DNA of 64,000 nucleotides from an uncultured Microbacterium sp. (GCF_900078385.1 NZ_FLQR01000002.1:1-64000); one strand, 5' to 3'. Shown: positions 9,200 to 19,241, counted from the first letter of the stretch. Program-made: numbers and translations. The notes: generated from the letters alone by a model not told the origin.

Positions 9200-9834
9200 A
9201 GTCCGGTCCGACGGGTCTCGGCGACGTCGATGAGCGTGTCGCGCAGGCGCTCGGCGGCGGGCTGGCTCAGCCCGGGGATCGTCACCCCGGTGGATGCCGC
9301 GGCGGTCACGAGCTTGAGCTGGGCGATGCCGAAGCCGCGGTCCAGCGGGCCGTGGGTGATGTCGACCAGCTGCATCCGGCCGTACGGGACGGCGACCATC
9401 CGCTGCCACAGGATGCCGCGGCGGAAGATGAGGTCGTCCGCGCGCAGCTGGTAGCCGATGGACCGCGCCTGGCGCGGGAGGACGGCGAGGGTGAGGAGGA
9501 TGATGACGGACACGATGCCGGCGGGGATCCACACCCAGGCCTGGTCGAGCACGAAGAACAGCACGAGCGCGATCGCCAGGACGATGGCGAGGACGGCCCC
9601 GTTGGAGATGAACTGCACGACGAGGTACTTCGGCGAGACCTGGTGCCAGGTCCCCTCGCCGAGCGGGAGCCGGTTGGCGCTGCGCGGTTCGACGATGCGC
9701 TGGAAGGTCCCGGCATCCATCACCTCGTCGGTGCCGGTGTGCGCGGGCGCCACGGCATCCGTGGCCTGCGCGACCTGCTCAGTCGTGGTGGGAGAGTCCG
9801 AAGCCGGGCTCGTCGGGTCCGGGCTGTTCGTCAT
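9196..9834 (-). CDS. Bacterial PH-domain membrane protein (small, YdbS-like)
   Basis: The 212-residue protein has a disordered Ser/Thr/Pro-rich N terminus (1-40), two adjacent transmembrane segments (about 80-125), and one PH-like domain with LRADDLIFRRGILWQRMVAV, PYGRMQLVD and HGPLDRGFGIAQL. This matches the YdbS half of the YdbS-YdbT pair. The ATG start lies inside the coding region of the DUF3180 gene (56-base overlap). The stop overlaps the next gene as GTGA. It is part of the chain of overlapping genes running from folE. Confidence 0.85.
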   Translation of the reverse strand: MTNSPDPTSPASDSPTTTEQVAQATDAVAPAHTGTDEVMDAGTFQRIVEPRSANRLPLGEGTWHQVSPKYLVVQFISNGAVLAIVLAIALVLFFVLDQAWVWIPAGIVSVIILLTLAVLPRQARSIGYQLRADDLIFRRGILWQRMVAVPYGRMQLVDITHGPLDRGFGIAQLKLVTAAASTGVTIPGLSQPAAERLRDTLIDVAETRRTGL

Positions 9835-10273
9835 CGTCGTCCTTCCGAATGGTGCACAGGTGTTCGGCGACGAGGCCGGCCGCCACGAGGACGACGCCGC
9901 CGACGACGGCGGCCACCACCGCACTCGTCGAGCCTAACGAGGGCGTGACCGGTCGGGTGAGCAGGAAGGCGAGGAGACCCAGCGCCACGCCGGCGACGAA
10001 CGCACCGACGATGCTCGACGCCTTGGCCAGCATGGCGATCCGCACGGCCCGGAAGGGATCGACGGGCGCCGTGCCGGACCCGGTGATGGCACGCCGGATC
10101 GGCAGCGCGAGCAGCACCGTGACGGCGCCGAGCAGCACGAGGAGCACCGGCAGCATGAGCGACGGGGTGAATGTCGGCCGCCCTCCGGCGGTCAGCAGCT
10201 GGTCTGCGACGAAGCCGACGACGGCCCCGACGAGCGCGGCGGTGAGGAGGAGGGTCGCGCCGGTGCGCTTCAC
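9779..10273 (-). CDS. DUF3180 family four-helix membrane protein
   Basis: The 164-residue product (GTG start, KRTGATLLLTAALVGAVVG) has four predicted transmembrane segments. The third and fourth are preceded by FRAVRIAMLAKASSIVGA, a conserved stretch of the actinobacterial DUF3180 family. The C terminus is acidic and probably cytosolic (KDDDDEQPGPDEPG). The family nearly always follows folK in this lineage, as here, with GTGA overlap. Function unknown. The last 56 bases also encode the start of the small PH protein in another frame. Confidence 0.87.
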   Translation of the reverse strand: MKRTGATLLLTAALVGAVVGFVADQLLTAGGRPTFTPSLMLPVLLVLLGAVTVLLALPIRRAITGSGTAPVDPFRAVRIAMLAKASSIVGAFVAGVALGLLAFLLTRPVTPSLGSTSAVVAAVVGGVVLVAAGLVAEHLCTIRKDDDDEQPGPDEPGFGLSHHD

Positions 10274-10809
10274 GCGTCCTCCCCCGCCCGCAGGCCGGCC
10301 AGGAGGTCCGCGACGCGGCCGACGCCGGGGAGCACGGCGTCCGGGTCGACCCGCAGCCAGGGCTCCAGGACGAAGTCGCGCTCTGCCGCCCTCGGGTGCG
10401 GGACGGTCAGGTCGGGGGCATCGCTGCGCACGTCGCCGTACGCGATGAGGTCGAGATCCAGGGTGCGGTCGCCCCACCGTTCGCGGCGCTCCCGGCCGTG
10501 GTGCAGCTCGATCGCGTGCAGGTACGCCAGCAGCACCGACGGCGCGAGCCGCGTGTTCAGCAGCGCGACGGTGTTGAGGTAGGCCGGCGCGGCGGCATCC
10601 GGTCCGTCGAGGGTGACCGCGACCGATTCGATGGGATCCGCGGATGCCGCCACCTCGGTCAGCGGCAGGCGAGCCAGGTTCGCGAGCGCCGCGACGATCG
10701 TGCCGGCACGGTCGCCGAGGTTCGCGCCGAGCGCGACGACGGCCCGGACGGGCGTCCCTGCCTCCGGACGCGGCGCGTCGGCAGGTCCCTGCGCCAGACG
10801 GCGGCTCAC
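10270..10809 (-). CDS. folK: 6-hydroxymethyl-7,8-dihydropterin pyrophosphokinase
   Basis: The 179-residue enzyme transfers pyrophosphate from ATP to hydroxymethyl-dihydropterin, the step before dihydropteroate synthase. Diagnostic features are ALGANLGDR near the N terminus, the central HGRERRERWGDRTLDLDLI with the HPPK signature, and VPHPRAAERDFVLEPW. An extra 22 residues precede the usual start because the GTG overlaps the folB stop (GTGA). An internal start at RAVVALGANLG is possible if the overlap is not used. It belongs to the folE-P-B-K block. Confidence 0.93.
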   Translation of the reverse strand: MSRRLAQGPADAPRPEAGTPVRAVVALGANLGDRAGTIVAALANLARLPLTEVAASADPIESVAVTLDGPDAAAPAYLNTVALLNTRLAPSVLLAYLHAIELHHGRERRERWGDRTLDLDLIAYGDVRSDAPDLTVPHPRAAERDFVLEPWLRVDPDAVLPGVGRVADLLAGLRAGEDA

Positions 10810-11174
10810 GAGGCGGCCCGTTCGCGTTCGATCGTCACGGAGACGTCGCCGAACGGCACGGTGATGGGCGCGCCCGGCTTGTGCACCGTCACGACGGCCG
10901 TCTGGACGAGCGGATGCCGCAGCGCGGCCTCCGCGATCCGTTCGGCGAGCGTCTCGAGGAGGTTCACCGGGTCGCCGGAGAGGATCGCCGCGACCTCGTC
11001 GGCGAACTCGCCGTAGTGCACCGTGTCGGCGACGTCGTCGCTCGCCGCGGCGGCGCGCAGCGACAGGCCGAGCTCCACGTCCGCGACGAACTCCTGCCCC
11101 TCGCGGCGCTCCTCGTCGTAGACACCGTGGTGGCCCGTCGCGCGGATCCCGGTCAGCGTGATGCGGTCGGTCAT
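10806..11174 (-). CDS. folB: Dihydroneopterin aldolase
   Basis: The 122-residue length is standard. The enzyme converts 7,8-dihydroneopterin to hydroxymethyl-dihydropterin and glycolaldehyde. Family landmarks are ITLTGIRATGHHGVYDEER at the N terminus, GQEFVADVEL, the helix NLLETLAERIAEAAL, and VHKPGAPI with the conserved Lys. The ATG start overlaps the folP stop as ATGA. The next gene, folK, overlaps it by four bases, so folB and folK are probably coupled in translation. Confidence 0.94.
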   Translation of the reverse strand: MTDRITLTGIRATGHHGVYDEERREGQEFVADVELGLSLRAAAASDDVADTVHYGEFADEVAAILSGDPVNLLETLAERIAEAALRHPLVQTAVVTVHKPGAPITVPFGDVSVTIERERAAS

Positions 11175-11968
11175 CCGCGTCCTTCCCATTCGTCGCGCAC
11201 CGCGAGGGCGATGCGGGTGGACGCCACGTCGTGGACGCGCACGCCCCAGGCTCCGGCCTGGGCGGCCAGGACGCTCGTGACGGCCGTCGCGAGGTCTTTG
11301 CGCTGCTCCGTCGCCTCGTCGCCGATCGCCACCGCGAGCATGCGCTTGCGGCTCGTCCCGACGAGCACGCGGAAGCCGAGCCCGACGAGGCGCGGCAGCC
11401 CGCGGGCGAGCACCCAGTTGTCGGCGGGCTGCTTGCCGAAGCCGAATCCCGGGTCGAGGATGATGCGCTGCGCCGGGATGCCGGCATCCGTCGCCGCCTG
11501 CACCCTCTGCTCGAGTTCACCGATGACCTCCGCCGTGATGTCGGCATAGTCGGCCGGGTCGTACATCGCGGCGGAGTGGCCGCGCCAGTGCTGCAGGATG
11601 ACGTCGGCGTCCGTGCCGGCGACGGCCGCGAGCATGTCGGGGTCGGCGAGCCCGCCGGAGACGTCGTTGACGATGCGCGCGCCTGCGGCGACCGCGGCGA
11701 GCGCGGTCGATGCGTTCATCGTGTCGATGCTGACGAGCGCGCCGGCGGCGGAGAGCCGGGCGATGACGGGAAGGACGCGCTCCTGCTCGAGGACCGCGTC
11801 GACGCGCTCGGCGCCGGGGCGGGTGGACTCGCCGCCGATGTCGAGGATGTCGGCGCCGTCGGCGCGCAGCGCCTCACCGTGCGCGACGGCATCGTCCGCG
11901 CGCAGATGGCGCCCGCCGTCGCTGAACGAGTCGGGCGTCACGTTGACGACCCCCATGACGAGGGTCAC
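11171..11968 (-). CDS. folP: Dihydropteroate synthase
   Basis: The 265-residue TIM-barrel enzyme joins p-aminobenzoate to dihydropterin pyrophosphate and is the sulfonamide target. The signature LVMGVVNVTPDSFSDGG is at residues 3-19. DILDIGGESTRPGA, VSIDTMNASTA, IVNDVSGG and ILDPGFGFGKQ follow in the usual order, and GTSRKRML carries the sulfonamide-site loop. The GTG start overlaps the folE stop (GTGA). Nothing suggests resistance-type substitutions, though this cannot be judged by eye alone. Confidence 0.95.
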   Translation of the reverse strand: MTLVMGVVNVTPDSFSDGGRHLRADDAVAHGEALRADGADILDIGGESTRPGAERVDAVLEQERVLPVIARLSAAGALVSIDTMNASTALAAVAAGARIVNDVSGGLADPDMLAAVAGTDADVILQHWRGHSAAMYDPADYADITAEVIGELEQRVQAATDAGIPAQRIILDPGFGFGKQPADNWVLARGLPRLVGLGFRVLVGTSRKRMLAVAIGDEATEQRKDLATAVTSVLAAQAGAWGVRVHDVASTRIALAVRDEWEGRG

Positions 11969-12555
11969 GCCGCGCCGCCGGCGAGGAGCGCGATGATCTC
12001 GGCGCGGGCGGCCGGCTCCGCCAGTTCGCCGCGCGCGGCGATCGTGACCGTCGAGGCGTCGGGCTGCCGGCCGCCGCGCATCGTCACGCACTCGTGCACG
12101 GCATCCAGGATGACGAGGACGCCCCGTGTGTCGAGGGAGGCGGCGATGACGTCGGCGATCTGCTCGCCGAGCCGCTCCTGCACCTGCGGGCGGGCGGAGA
12201 GCACGTCGACGACGCGCGGCAGCGCGCCGAGGCCGACCACCTGCTCTCCGGGCAGGTAGGCGATGTGCGCGTGGCCCGCGAAGGGGAGCAGATGGTGCTC
12301 GCAGACCGAGCGGAACCGGACGTCGCGGAGCATGACGGCCCCGGAGGGCAGGGTGTCGGGCGCCGGGCCGCGCGCCACCGAGATGGTGTGCGCGAGCGGG
12401 GCCGCGGCATCCTCGCCGACACCGGCGAAGAACTCGGCGTACGCCTCGGCGACGCGCTGCGGGGTGAGCTTCAGCCCGGGGCGATCCGGGTCTTCCCCGA
12501 TCGCCTCGAGCAGTTCGCGCACCAGAGCGGCGACGCGGTCACGATCGACGGCCAC
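11965..12555 (-). CDS. folE: GTP cyclohydrolase I
   Basis: The 196-residue enzyme opens the GTP ring to give dihydroneopterin triphosphate, the first folate step. Conserved features are DPDRPGLKLTPQRVAEAYAE, the zinc ligand Cys85 within VCEHHLLPF, HIAYLPGEQVVGLGALPR, the second zinc-site Cys in VHECVTMRG, and STVTIAARGEL near the end. The GTG start lies nine bases after the ftsH stop and has no clear Shine-Dalgarno, suggesting dependence on translation of ftsH. The stop overlaps folP. Confidence 0.95.
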   Translation of the reverse strand: MAVDRDRVAALVRELLEAIGEDPDRPGLKLTPQRVAEAYAEFFAGVGEDAAAPLAHTISVARGPAPDTLPSGAVMLRDVRFRSVCEHHLLPFAGHAHIAYLPGEQVVGLGALPRVVDVLSARPQVQERLGEQIADVIAASLDTRGVLVILDAVHECVTMRGGRQPDASTVTIAARGELAEPAARAEIIALLAGGAA

Positions 12556-12564
12556 GTGCCGAGC

Positions 12565-14574
<2,010 letters not shown>

Positions 14575-14583
14575 GGTCCGAAA

Positions 14584-14612
14584 AGGCTACCGCGCAGCGA
14601 CTATGCGTCGAC
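14584..14612 (-). promoter_or_regulatory. Candidate ftsH promoter
   Basis: On the minus strand the box TAGCCT (14584-14589) lies nine bases before the ftsH ATG. GTCGAC (14607-14612) sits 17 bases upstream as a weak -35. The -10 fits the TAnnnT pattern seen before other genes here. The short leader explains the lack of a strong ribosome-binding site. Confidence 0.4.
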
Positions 14613-14641
14613 TGTGCATTCGCCCACGGCGTACCGGGCGC

Positions 14642-15193
14642 TCAGCTGTAGACGTGCGGCGCGAGCACCGCGACATCCCGGAGGTTCCGGTACCGCTCGG
14701 CGTAGTCCAGGCCGTAGCCCACGACGAACTCGTTGGGGATGTCGAAGCCGACGTACCGGCAGTCGATCTCCACCTTCGCGGCGTCGGGCTTGCGCAGCAG
14801 TGCGAGCACCTCGATCGACTCCGCGCCGCGGGACTGGAAGTTCTCCAGCAGCCAGCTCAGCGTCAGGCCCGAGTCGATGATGTCCTCGACGATGAGGACG
14901 TGCTTGCCGTGCAGGTCGGTGTCGAGGTCCTTGCGGATCTGGACGACGCCGGAGGACTTCGTCCCCGCACCGTAGGAGGACACCGCCATCCAGTCCATCG
15001 TGATGTCGCGGGTGAGCTGACGGGCGAAGTCGGCCATCACCATGACGGCACCCTTCAGCACGCCGACCAGGAGCAGATCCTTGCCCTCGTACTCGGCATC
15101 CACGCGCTGGGCGAGCTCGAGGAGCTTCGCCTGGATCTCCTCCTCGGTGACGAGGACGGTGGAGAGCTGGTCAGCGATGTCGGCCGCGCGCAT
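14642..15193 (-). CDS. hpt: Hypoxanthine phosphoribosyltransferase
   Basis: The 183-residue purine-salvage enzyme makes IMP (and GMP) from hypoxanthine (guanine) and PRPP. The PRPP-binding motif VLIVEDIIDSG has Glu103, Asp104 and Asp107. The flexible loop MAVSSYGAGTKSSG and the purine-binding C-terminal part KVEIDCRYVGFDIPNEFVVGYG are present. Its place just upstream of ftsH is conserved in actinobacteria. Its usual neighbour tilS is separated here by an opposite-strand DUF937 gene. Confidence 0.95.
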   Translation of the reverse strand: MRAADIADQLSTVLVTEEEIQAKLLELAQRVDAEYEGKDLLLVGVLKGAVMVMADFARQLTRDITMDWMAVSSYGAGTKSSGVVQIRKDLDTDLHGKHVLIVEDIIDSGLTLSWLLENFQSRGAESIEVLALLRKPDAAKVEIDCRYVGFDIPNEFVVGYGLDYAERYRNLRDVAVLAPHVYS

Positions 15194-15199
15194 GGTTCG

Positions 15200-15205
15200 A
15201 GTCTA
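15200..15205 (-). promoter_or_regulatory. Candidate -10 box for a leaderless hpt transcript
   Basis: On the minus strand TAGACT lies six bases before the hpt ATG, so transcription would begin at or next to the start codon. No good -35 is seen. Leaderless mRNAs are common in this lineage. Confidence 0.4.
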
Positions 15206-15241
15206 GGCACTCGACAGGGGCGCTCCGGATGCCGTCAGGCA

Positions 15242-15247
15242 TAGGCT
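15242..15247 (+). promoter_or_regulatory. Candidate -10 box of the DUF937 gene
   Basis: TAGGCT matches the TAnnnT box and lies about 50 bases before the ATG. A good Shine-Dalgarno (GGGAGGAAG) lies in between. No -35 at the right distance is convincing. Confidence 0.35.
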
Positions 15248-15296
15248 GACCCGCGACGGGCAACGGAGCCCGCTCACGACACGGGAGGAAGCCCCC

Positions 15297-15833
15297 ATGG
15301 CCGGACTCGATGACATCCTCGGCATGCTGCCGATCGACCAGATCGCCGCGAAGCTCGGGGTCGACCCCGCCACCGCGACGCAGGCCGTGCAGGAAGGCGG
15401 CGGCGCGATCCTCGGCGGGTTGCAGCGCAACGCCGCCACCCCCGAAGGCGCATCCGCGATCGAGGCGGCGCTCGGCAGGCACGCCGGCCTCGGCGACTCC
15501 GTCGACCTCGACCAGGTCGATACGGCGGACGGCGAGAAGATCCTCGGCCACGTGTTCGGCAGCCAGAAGGACCAGGTCGCGCAGACCCTGACCTCCGAGC
15601 CGCAGACGGCCGGCATCGAATTCGGCAAGCTGCTGCCGATGCTCGCGCCGATCGTGCTCGGCTTGCTCGCGAAGAAGAAGCAGGGCGGCGGTTCCACCTC
15701 ACAGGAGTCCTCCGGCGGCATCGGCGATCTCATCGGCGGGCTGCTCGGCGGCGGGGCGTCCGGCGGCGGGCAGAAGGCCGGCGGGATCGACCTGGGCGGC
15801 CTGCTCGGCGGGCTGTTCGGCGGGAAGAGCTAG
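15297..15833 (+). CDS. DUF937 domain-containing protein
   Basis: The 178-residue protein begins MAGLDDILGMLPIDQIAAKLG and has the helical DUF937 core (about 1-130), with AVQEGGGAILGGLQRNA and LGHVFGSQKDQVAQTL. The C-terminal 50 residues are almost only Gly, Ser, Leu and Ile, with repeated GGLLGG units that look aggregation-prone or structural. No signal peptide is seen. GGGAGGAAG precedes the ATG. The gene is inserted in reverse orientation between tilS and hpt, and its TAG stop shares the palindrome CTAG with the stop of tilS. Function unknown. Confidence 0.82.
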   Translation: MAGLDDILGMLPIDQIAAKLGVDPATATQAVQEGGGAILGGLQRNAATPEGASAIEAALGRHAGLGDSVDLDQVDTADGEKILGHVFGSQKDQVAQTLTSEPQTAGIEFGKLLPMLAPIVLGLLAKKKQGGGSTSQESSGGIGDLIGGLLGGGASGGGQKAGGIDLGGLLGGLFGGKS

Positions 15834-16831
15834 GCGCGGTCGGCTCCGGATGCCGTGAACACGATGCGCGTGCCGCTGCGGGTTGCGCGGCATCCGGGCA
15901 GGTCGATGGGCCCCTGACCGGTCCAGTCGGTCGCGAGCCGGGCGACGTCCAGGGTCTGCGTCCGAGTCAGGCTCACGCCGAACTCGCTCGCCACGACGTG
16001 CCGGAGGATGCGGTGCCGCAGCGCCGGCGGGTTCGCGGCGAGCGCCGGCACCGACACGGCGATGCCGGCCTCGGCCGGTTCCACGATGTCCTCGATGGTC
16101 TCGTCGATCATCTCGGCGAAGGCGTCCGCATCCTCGCGCAGCTGCTCGGCCGTGCGGGCCAGGGCTTCCGCGACGCCCGGCCCGAGCTCGTTCTCCAGGA
16201 GCGGCAGGACGTCGTGGCGGACGCGGACCCGTAGGAAGCGGCGGTCGAGGTTGTGCGGGTCCTCCCACGGCTCGAGGCCTTCCGCCGCGCACGCGGCACG
16301 CGTCGTCGCGCGCCGCACGGTCAGCAGGGGCCGGAGCCACGCGATCCCGTCGTCGTCCCGCGCCGGGGCCATGCCGGCGAGGCTCGCGGCGCCGGAGCCG
16401 CGGGAGAGGCCCAGCAGGACCGTCTCGGCCTGGTCGTCGAGGGTGTGGCCGAGCAGGATCGCGGCCGCGCCGGCGTCGGCGGCCGCGGCGCGGAGCGCCC
16501 CGCGGCGTGCGTCGCGCGCCGCGGCCTCGGGCCCGCCGTCGCGCCCGACCTCGACGCGCACGACCCGGGTGGGGAGGCCCAGCTCTTCGGCGGCGGCGGC
16601 CGCGCGCGCGGCGATCTCGGCGGAACCGGCCTGCAGCCCGTGGTCGACGACCACCGCCGAGGCCGCGAGACCGGCCTTCGGCGCCTCGAATGCGACGGCG
16701 GCGGCGAGCGCCAGGGAGTCCGCGCCTCCGGAGAGCCCGACCAGGACGGGCCCGCGGGTGCCCGCGAGGGCGGAGCGGACGGCCCGGCGCACCTCGGCGA
16801 CGGCGGGGTCCAGGCTCGGGCGGTGCTCCAC
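15830..16831 (-). CDS. tilS: tRNA(Ile)-lysidine synthase
   Basis: The 333-residue ATP-dependent enzyme attaches lysine to C34 of the CAU-anticodon tRNA-Ile so that it reads AUA. The N-terminal PP-loop SGGADS at residues 34-39 is the ATP-pyrophosphatase signature. HTLDDQAETVLLGLSRGSGAASLAGM and LRPLLTVRR are diagnostic for TilS. A short C-terminal domain (about 215-333) is present without the extended domain of the E. coli type. The stop overlaps that of the convergent DUF937 gene by four bases. Confidence 0.93.
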   Translation of the reverse strand: MEHRPSLDPAVAEVRRAVRSALAGTRGPVLVGLSGGADSLALAAAVAFEAPKAGLAASAVVVDHGLQAGSAEIAARAAAAAEELGLPTRVVRVEVGRDGGPEAAARDARRGALRAAAADAGAAAILLGHTLDDQAETVLLGLSRGSGAASLAGMAPARDDDGIAWLRPLLTVRRATTRAACAAEGLEPWEDPHNLDRRFLRVRVRHDVLPLLENELGPGVAEALARTAEQLREDADAFAEMIDETIEDIVEPAEAGIAVSVPALAANPPALRHRILRHVVASEFGVSLTRTQTLDVARLATDWTGQGPIDLPGCRATRSGTRIVFTASGADRA

Positions 16832-16890
16832 GAGGCCACGGTACCGCCCGGGTGCCGCCCGGGTGCGGGCCGGGTGCAGGGAGGCGCGAG

Positions 16891-16961
16891 CCGCAACTCC
16901 GCCTCGCAGCCGTCGCGGCGGCCCGGGCCGCCGCTCGCCGCCGATTCAGGCGGAGTTACGG
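16891..16961. repeat. 71-bp palindromic element between tilS and ppa
   Basis: Outer arms CCGCAACTCCGCCT (16891-16904) and AGGCGGAGTTACGG (16948-16961) are inverted copies with one mismatch. Inside lies a second palindrome, GCGGCGGCCCGGGCCGCCGC. The element can form a long hairpin or cruciform in the divergent tilS-ppa region, and its right arm overlaps the proposed -35 of ppa. It may be a mobile intergenic repeat or a regulatory structure. Confidence 0.65.
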
Positions 16962-16984
16962 CCCGGACGGCCGCGGACTAGGCT
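16956..16984 (+). promoter_or_regulatory. Candidate ppa promoter
   Basis: TTACGG (16956-16961) and TAGGCT (16979-16984) are separated by 17 bases. They lie 36 bases upstream of the ppa ATG, which has an AAGGAG ribosome-binding site. The -35 is inside the right arm of the palindromic element. Confidence 0.45.
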
Positions 16985-17020
16985 GGGGCGCGGCATTCCG
17001 CACTTCCGAAGGAGAACCAC

Positions 17021-17554
17021 ATGGGCGCCTACGACGCCGTCATCGAGATCCCGCGCGGCAGCCGCGTCAAGTACGAGGTCGACCACGGCACCGGCCGCGT
17101 CTTCCTCGACCGCGTGCTCTTCACGCCCATGGGCTACCCCGCCAACTACGGCTTCTTCGAGGACACCCTCGGCGAGGACGGCGACCCGCTCGACGTGCTC
17201 CTGCTCCTCGACCGCGACCTGTACCCGGGCGTCATGGCGAAGGTCCGTCCCGTGGGCGTCCTGAAGATGCTCGACGAGGCTGGCGGCGACGACAAGGTCG
17301 TCGCGGTGCTCGCGAAGGACCCGCGCTGGGCGCACATCCAGGATGTCGGTGACCTCGACGAGTGGACCAAGGGCGAGATCAACCACTTCTTCGAGCACTA
17401 CAAGGACCTCGAGCCCGGCAAGTGGGTCAAGGTCGACCAGTGGGGCGACGCCGCCGAGGCGGAGCGGCTCGTGTCGGAGGCGTTCGACCGCTTCAAGGAG
17501 CACGACGCGCAGACCGCCACGCAGGGCGAGGGCCACGCACCGAAGACCCTCTGA
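17021..17554 (+). CDS. ppa: Inorganic pyrophosphatase, family I
   Basis: The 177-residue cytosolic enzyme hydrolyses pyrophosphate and so drives biosynthetic reactions. [34 protein letters not shown] and the metal-binding signature DGDPLDV (Asp53, Asp55, Asp58) are typical. [19 protein letters not shown] is the conserved C-terminal part. The start has AAGGAG at six to seven bases. The gene is monocistronic and closed by a strong hairpin. Confidence 0.97.
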   Translation: MGAYDAVIEIPRGSRVKYEVDHGTGRVFLDRVLFTPMGYPANYGFFEDTLGEDGDPLDVLLLLDRDLYPGVMAKVRPVGVLKMLDEAGGDDKVVAVLAKDPRWAHIQDVGDLDEWTKGEINHFFEHYKDLEPGKWVKVDQWGDAAEAERLVSEAFDRFKEHDAQTATQGEGHAPKTL

Positions 17555-17570
17555 GACTTCTCAGCACACG

Positions 17571-17598
17571 AAGAGCGGATGCCACGGCATCCGCTCTT
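17571..17598. terminator. Bidirectional hairpin between ppa and the M23 gene
   Basis: AAGAGCGGATGCC and GGCATCCGCTCTT form a perfect 13-bp stem with a two-base loop. It lies 17 bases after ppa and 29 bases before the end of the convergent M23 gene. The A/T-ended stem can serve both strands. The stem contains GGATGCC. Confidence 0.8.
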
Positions 17599-17626
17599 CT
17601 GCGTTCCGAGCCGAGGACTGGGCCAG

Positions 17627-19021
17627 TCAGACCGAGATGCCGCGGGCGCGGAGGAACGGGGCCGGGTTGATGCGGAGGCCGCCGCTGTAGACCTCGAAGT
17701 GCAGATGGCATCCGGTGGAGGCGCCGGTGTTGCCGACGAAGGCGATCACCTGACCGGCCGACACCCGCTGGCCGTAACCGACGTTGTAGCCGCCGGGCTT
17801 GATGTGCGCGTAGCCCGTGATGATGCCGCCGCCGTGGTCGACCTTGATGTAGTTGCCCCAGCTGCCGCTGTATCCGGCGAAGACGACGCGCCCGTCGGCG
17901 GCGGCGTAGATCGGCGCCGAGCAGCCGGCCGCGAAGTCGATGCCACGGTGACCCGTGGACGTGCAGTGGCCGTTCGCGCAGATCGTGCCGCGCGACCCGA
18001 ACCAGGAACTGATCCAGCCGGCCGCGGGGCGCACCCACCCGGAGCCCTGGACCTCGCCGGCGGGGCTTCCGCCGTTGCCGTTGCCGTTGCCGCCGCCCGC
18101 GGCGGCTTCCTCGGCTTCGCGCCGACGGCGCTCTTCCTCTTCGCGGGCCTTGCGCGCGGCTTCCGCGCGGGCACGCCGCTCGCGCTCCTCCCGTGCCTTG
18201 CGTGCCGCTTCGACACCCGCGCGGTAGTCGGCGACGGTCTTCGCGGTCGTGTCCTTGAGGGCGGCGAGCTGGGCCTGGAGCGTGTCGAGGTGCTGGGCCT
18301 GTGCGTCGAGCGCGGCCTGCGCGGCCGTCGCCGCGTTCTGCGCGGCGACCATCTTCTGCTCGGCTTCCTGCTGCAGGCGGTCACGCTCGTCGCGGGCGAC
18401 GGCGGCCTGGTCGCTGAGGCTCTGCGCGTTGTCGCGCGCCGACATCGCGTCGGCGTAGACGCTCTTGTTCGCGGCGAGGAGCTGGTCCATCGTGCCGAGG
18501 CGGGCGAGCAGGTCGTCGGCGCTCGCGGCGGAGTCGGAGAAGAACAGTTCGAGCGACGTGTCGTCGCCGCCCGTCCGATACTGCTGGGCCGCCAGGCGGC
18601 CGAGCTTGCCGGCGGCCTCGGCCGCGCGGCGTTCCTCGGCGTCGGCCTGCTCCTGCAGGGACAGCGCGCGGTCGGCCGCTTCCTCGAACGCCTGCTGGGC
18701 GAGGTCGTACTCGTAGCCGAGCTGCTCGGCGATGGCCTGTTTGTTCGCGACGTCCTGCTCGAGCTGGGAGATCAGACCCTCGATGCGAGTGACCTGCGCC
18801 GACTTGCTCGCCTCGTTCGCCTTCGCACGCTTCACGTCATCCCATGACGGGTACGACGCAGCCCAGGCGGGGGATGCCAGGAGAAGACCCGCGCCGACGA
18901 CTCCGGCGGCACCGAGCCCGATGGCGCCACGGCGCGACAGAGGGCTGCGGAACGCGCGCCACTCCTTCGGCGTCGGCGCGCAGCCGCATTCCTCAGCAGA
19001 TTCCGGGGCTTCAGACCGCAC
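17627..19021 (-). CDS. Secreted M23 peptidase with coiled-coil N domain
   Basis: The roughly 464-residue protein is a peptidoglycan endopeptidase of the EnvC/NlpD-like type. A signal containing LSRRGAIGLGAAG (twin Arg, possibly Tat) ends near SPAWA. A long coiled coil rich in Ala, Glu and Gln follows (about 45-290), then a Gly/Asn linker, then the M23 domain with HRGIDF near residue 360 and HLHFEV near 441, the zinc ligands. SGWVRPAAGWISSWFG precedes the domain. I chose the GTG at 19021 because AGAGGTGG lies five bases upstream; an ATG six codons earlier has no such site. Such proteins help cell separation. Convergent with ppa across a shared terminator. Confidence 0.88.
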   Translation of the reverse strand: MRSEAPESAEECGCAPTPKEWRAFRSPLSRRGAIGLGAAGVVGAGLLLASPAWAASYPSWDDVKRAKANEASKSAQVTRIEGLISQLEQDVANKQAIAEQLGYEYDLAQQAFEEAADRALSLQEQADAEERRAAEAAGKLGRLAAQQYRTGGDDTSLELFFSDSAASADDLLARLGTMDQLLAANKSVYADAMSARDNAQSLSDQAAVARDERDRLQQEAEQKMVAAQNAATAAQAALDAQAQHLDTLQAQLAALKDTTAKTVADYRAGVEAARKAREERERRARAEAARKAREEEERRRREAEEAAAGGGNGNGNGGSPAGEVQGSGWVRPAAGWISSWFGSRGTICANGHCTSTGHRGIDFAAGCSAPIYAAADGRVVFAGYSGSWGNYIKVDHGGGIITGYAHIKPGGYNVGYGQRVSAGQVIAFVGNTGASTGCHLHFEVYSGGLRINPAPFLRARGISV

Positions 19022-19177
19022 GGAACCACCTCTCGTCATCGGGCAACAGCTTTCACATTAGCAACAGCCGTCACACGAACCCAGTGTTTCCCCGAACACA
19101 TCATCCCTCTGACGGCGCTTCGGCGCACGGATATCTTTATCCGGGACCCCCGGCATCCTTCGACCCACGCCCGCGAT

Positions 19178-19206
19178 TTCCGATTCTGCGCGGGATTGCG
19201 TATGCT
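19178..19206 (+). promoter_or_regulatory. Candidate promoter of the tRNA cluster
   Basis: TTCCGA (19178-19183) and TATGCT (19201-19206) are spaced by 17 bases and lie about 36 bases before tRNA-Glu, consistent with one transcript for the three tRNAs. Confidence 0.45.
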
Positions 19207-19241
19207 TGAGCGTCGGTAAGCGTGAGCCTCCGGGTTCGCTC

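Noticed and set aside
19022..19241. Possible c-di-AMP (ydaO) riboswitch before the M23 peptidase gene
   Set aside because: Such switches precede cell-wall hydrolase genes in actinobacteria, but the conserved core sequences are not found here; only GCTGTTGC direct repeats and a TAATGT box are seen.
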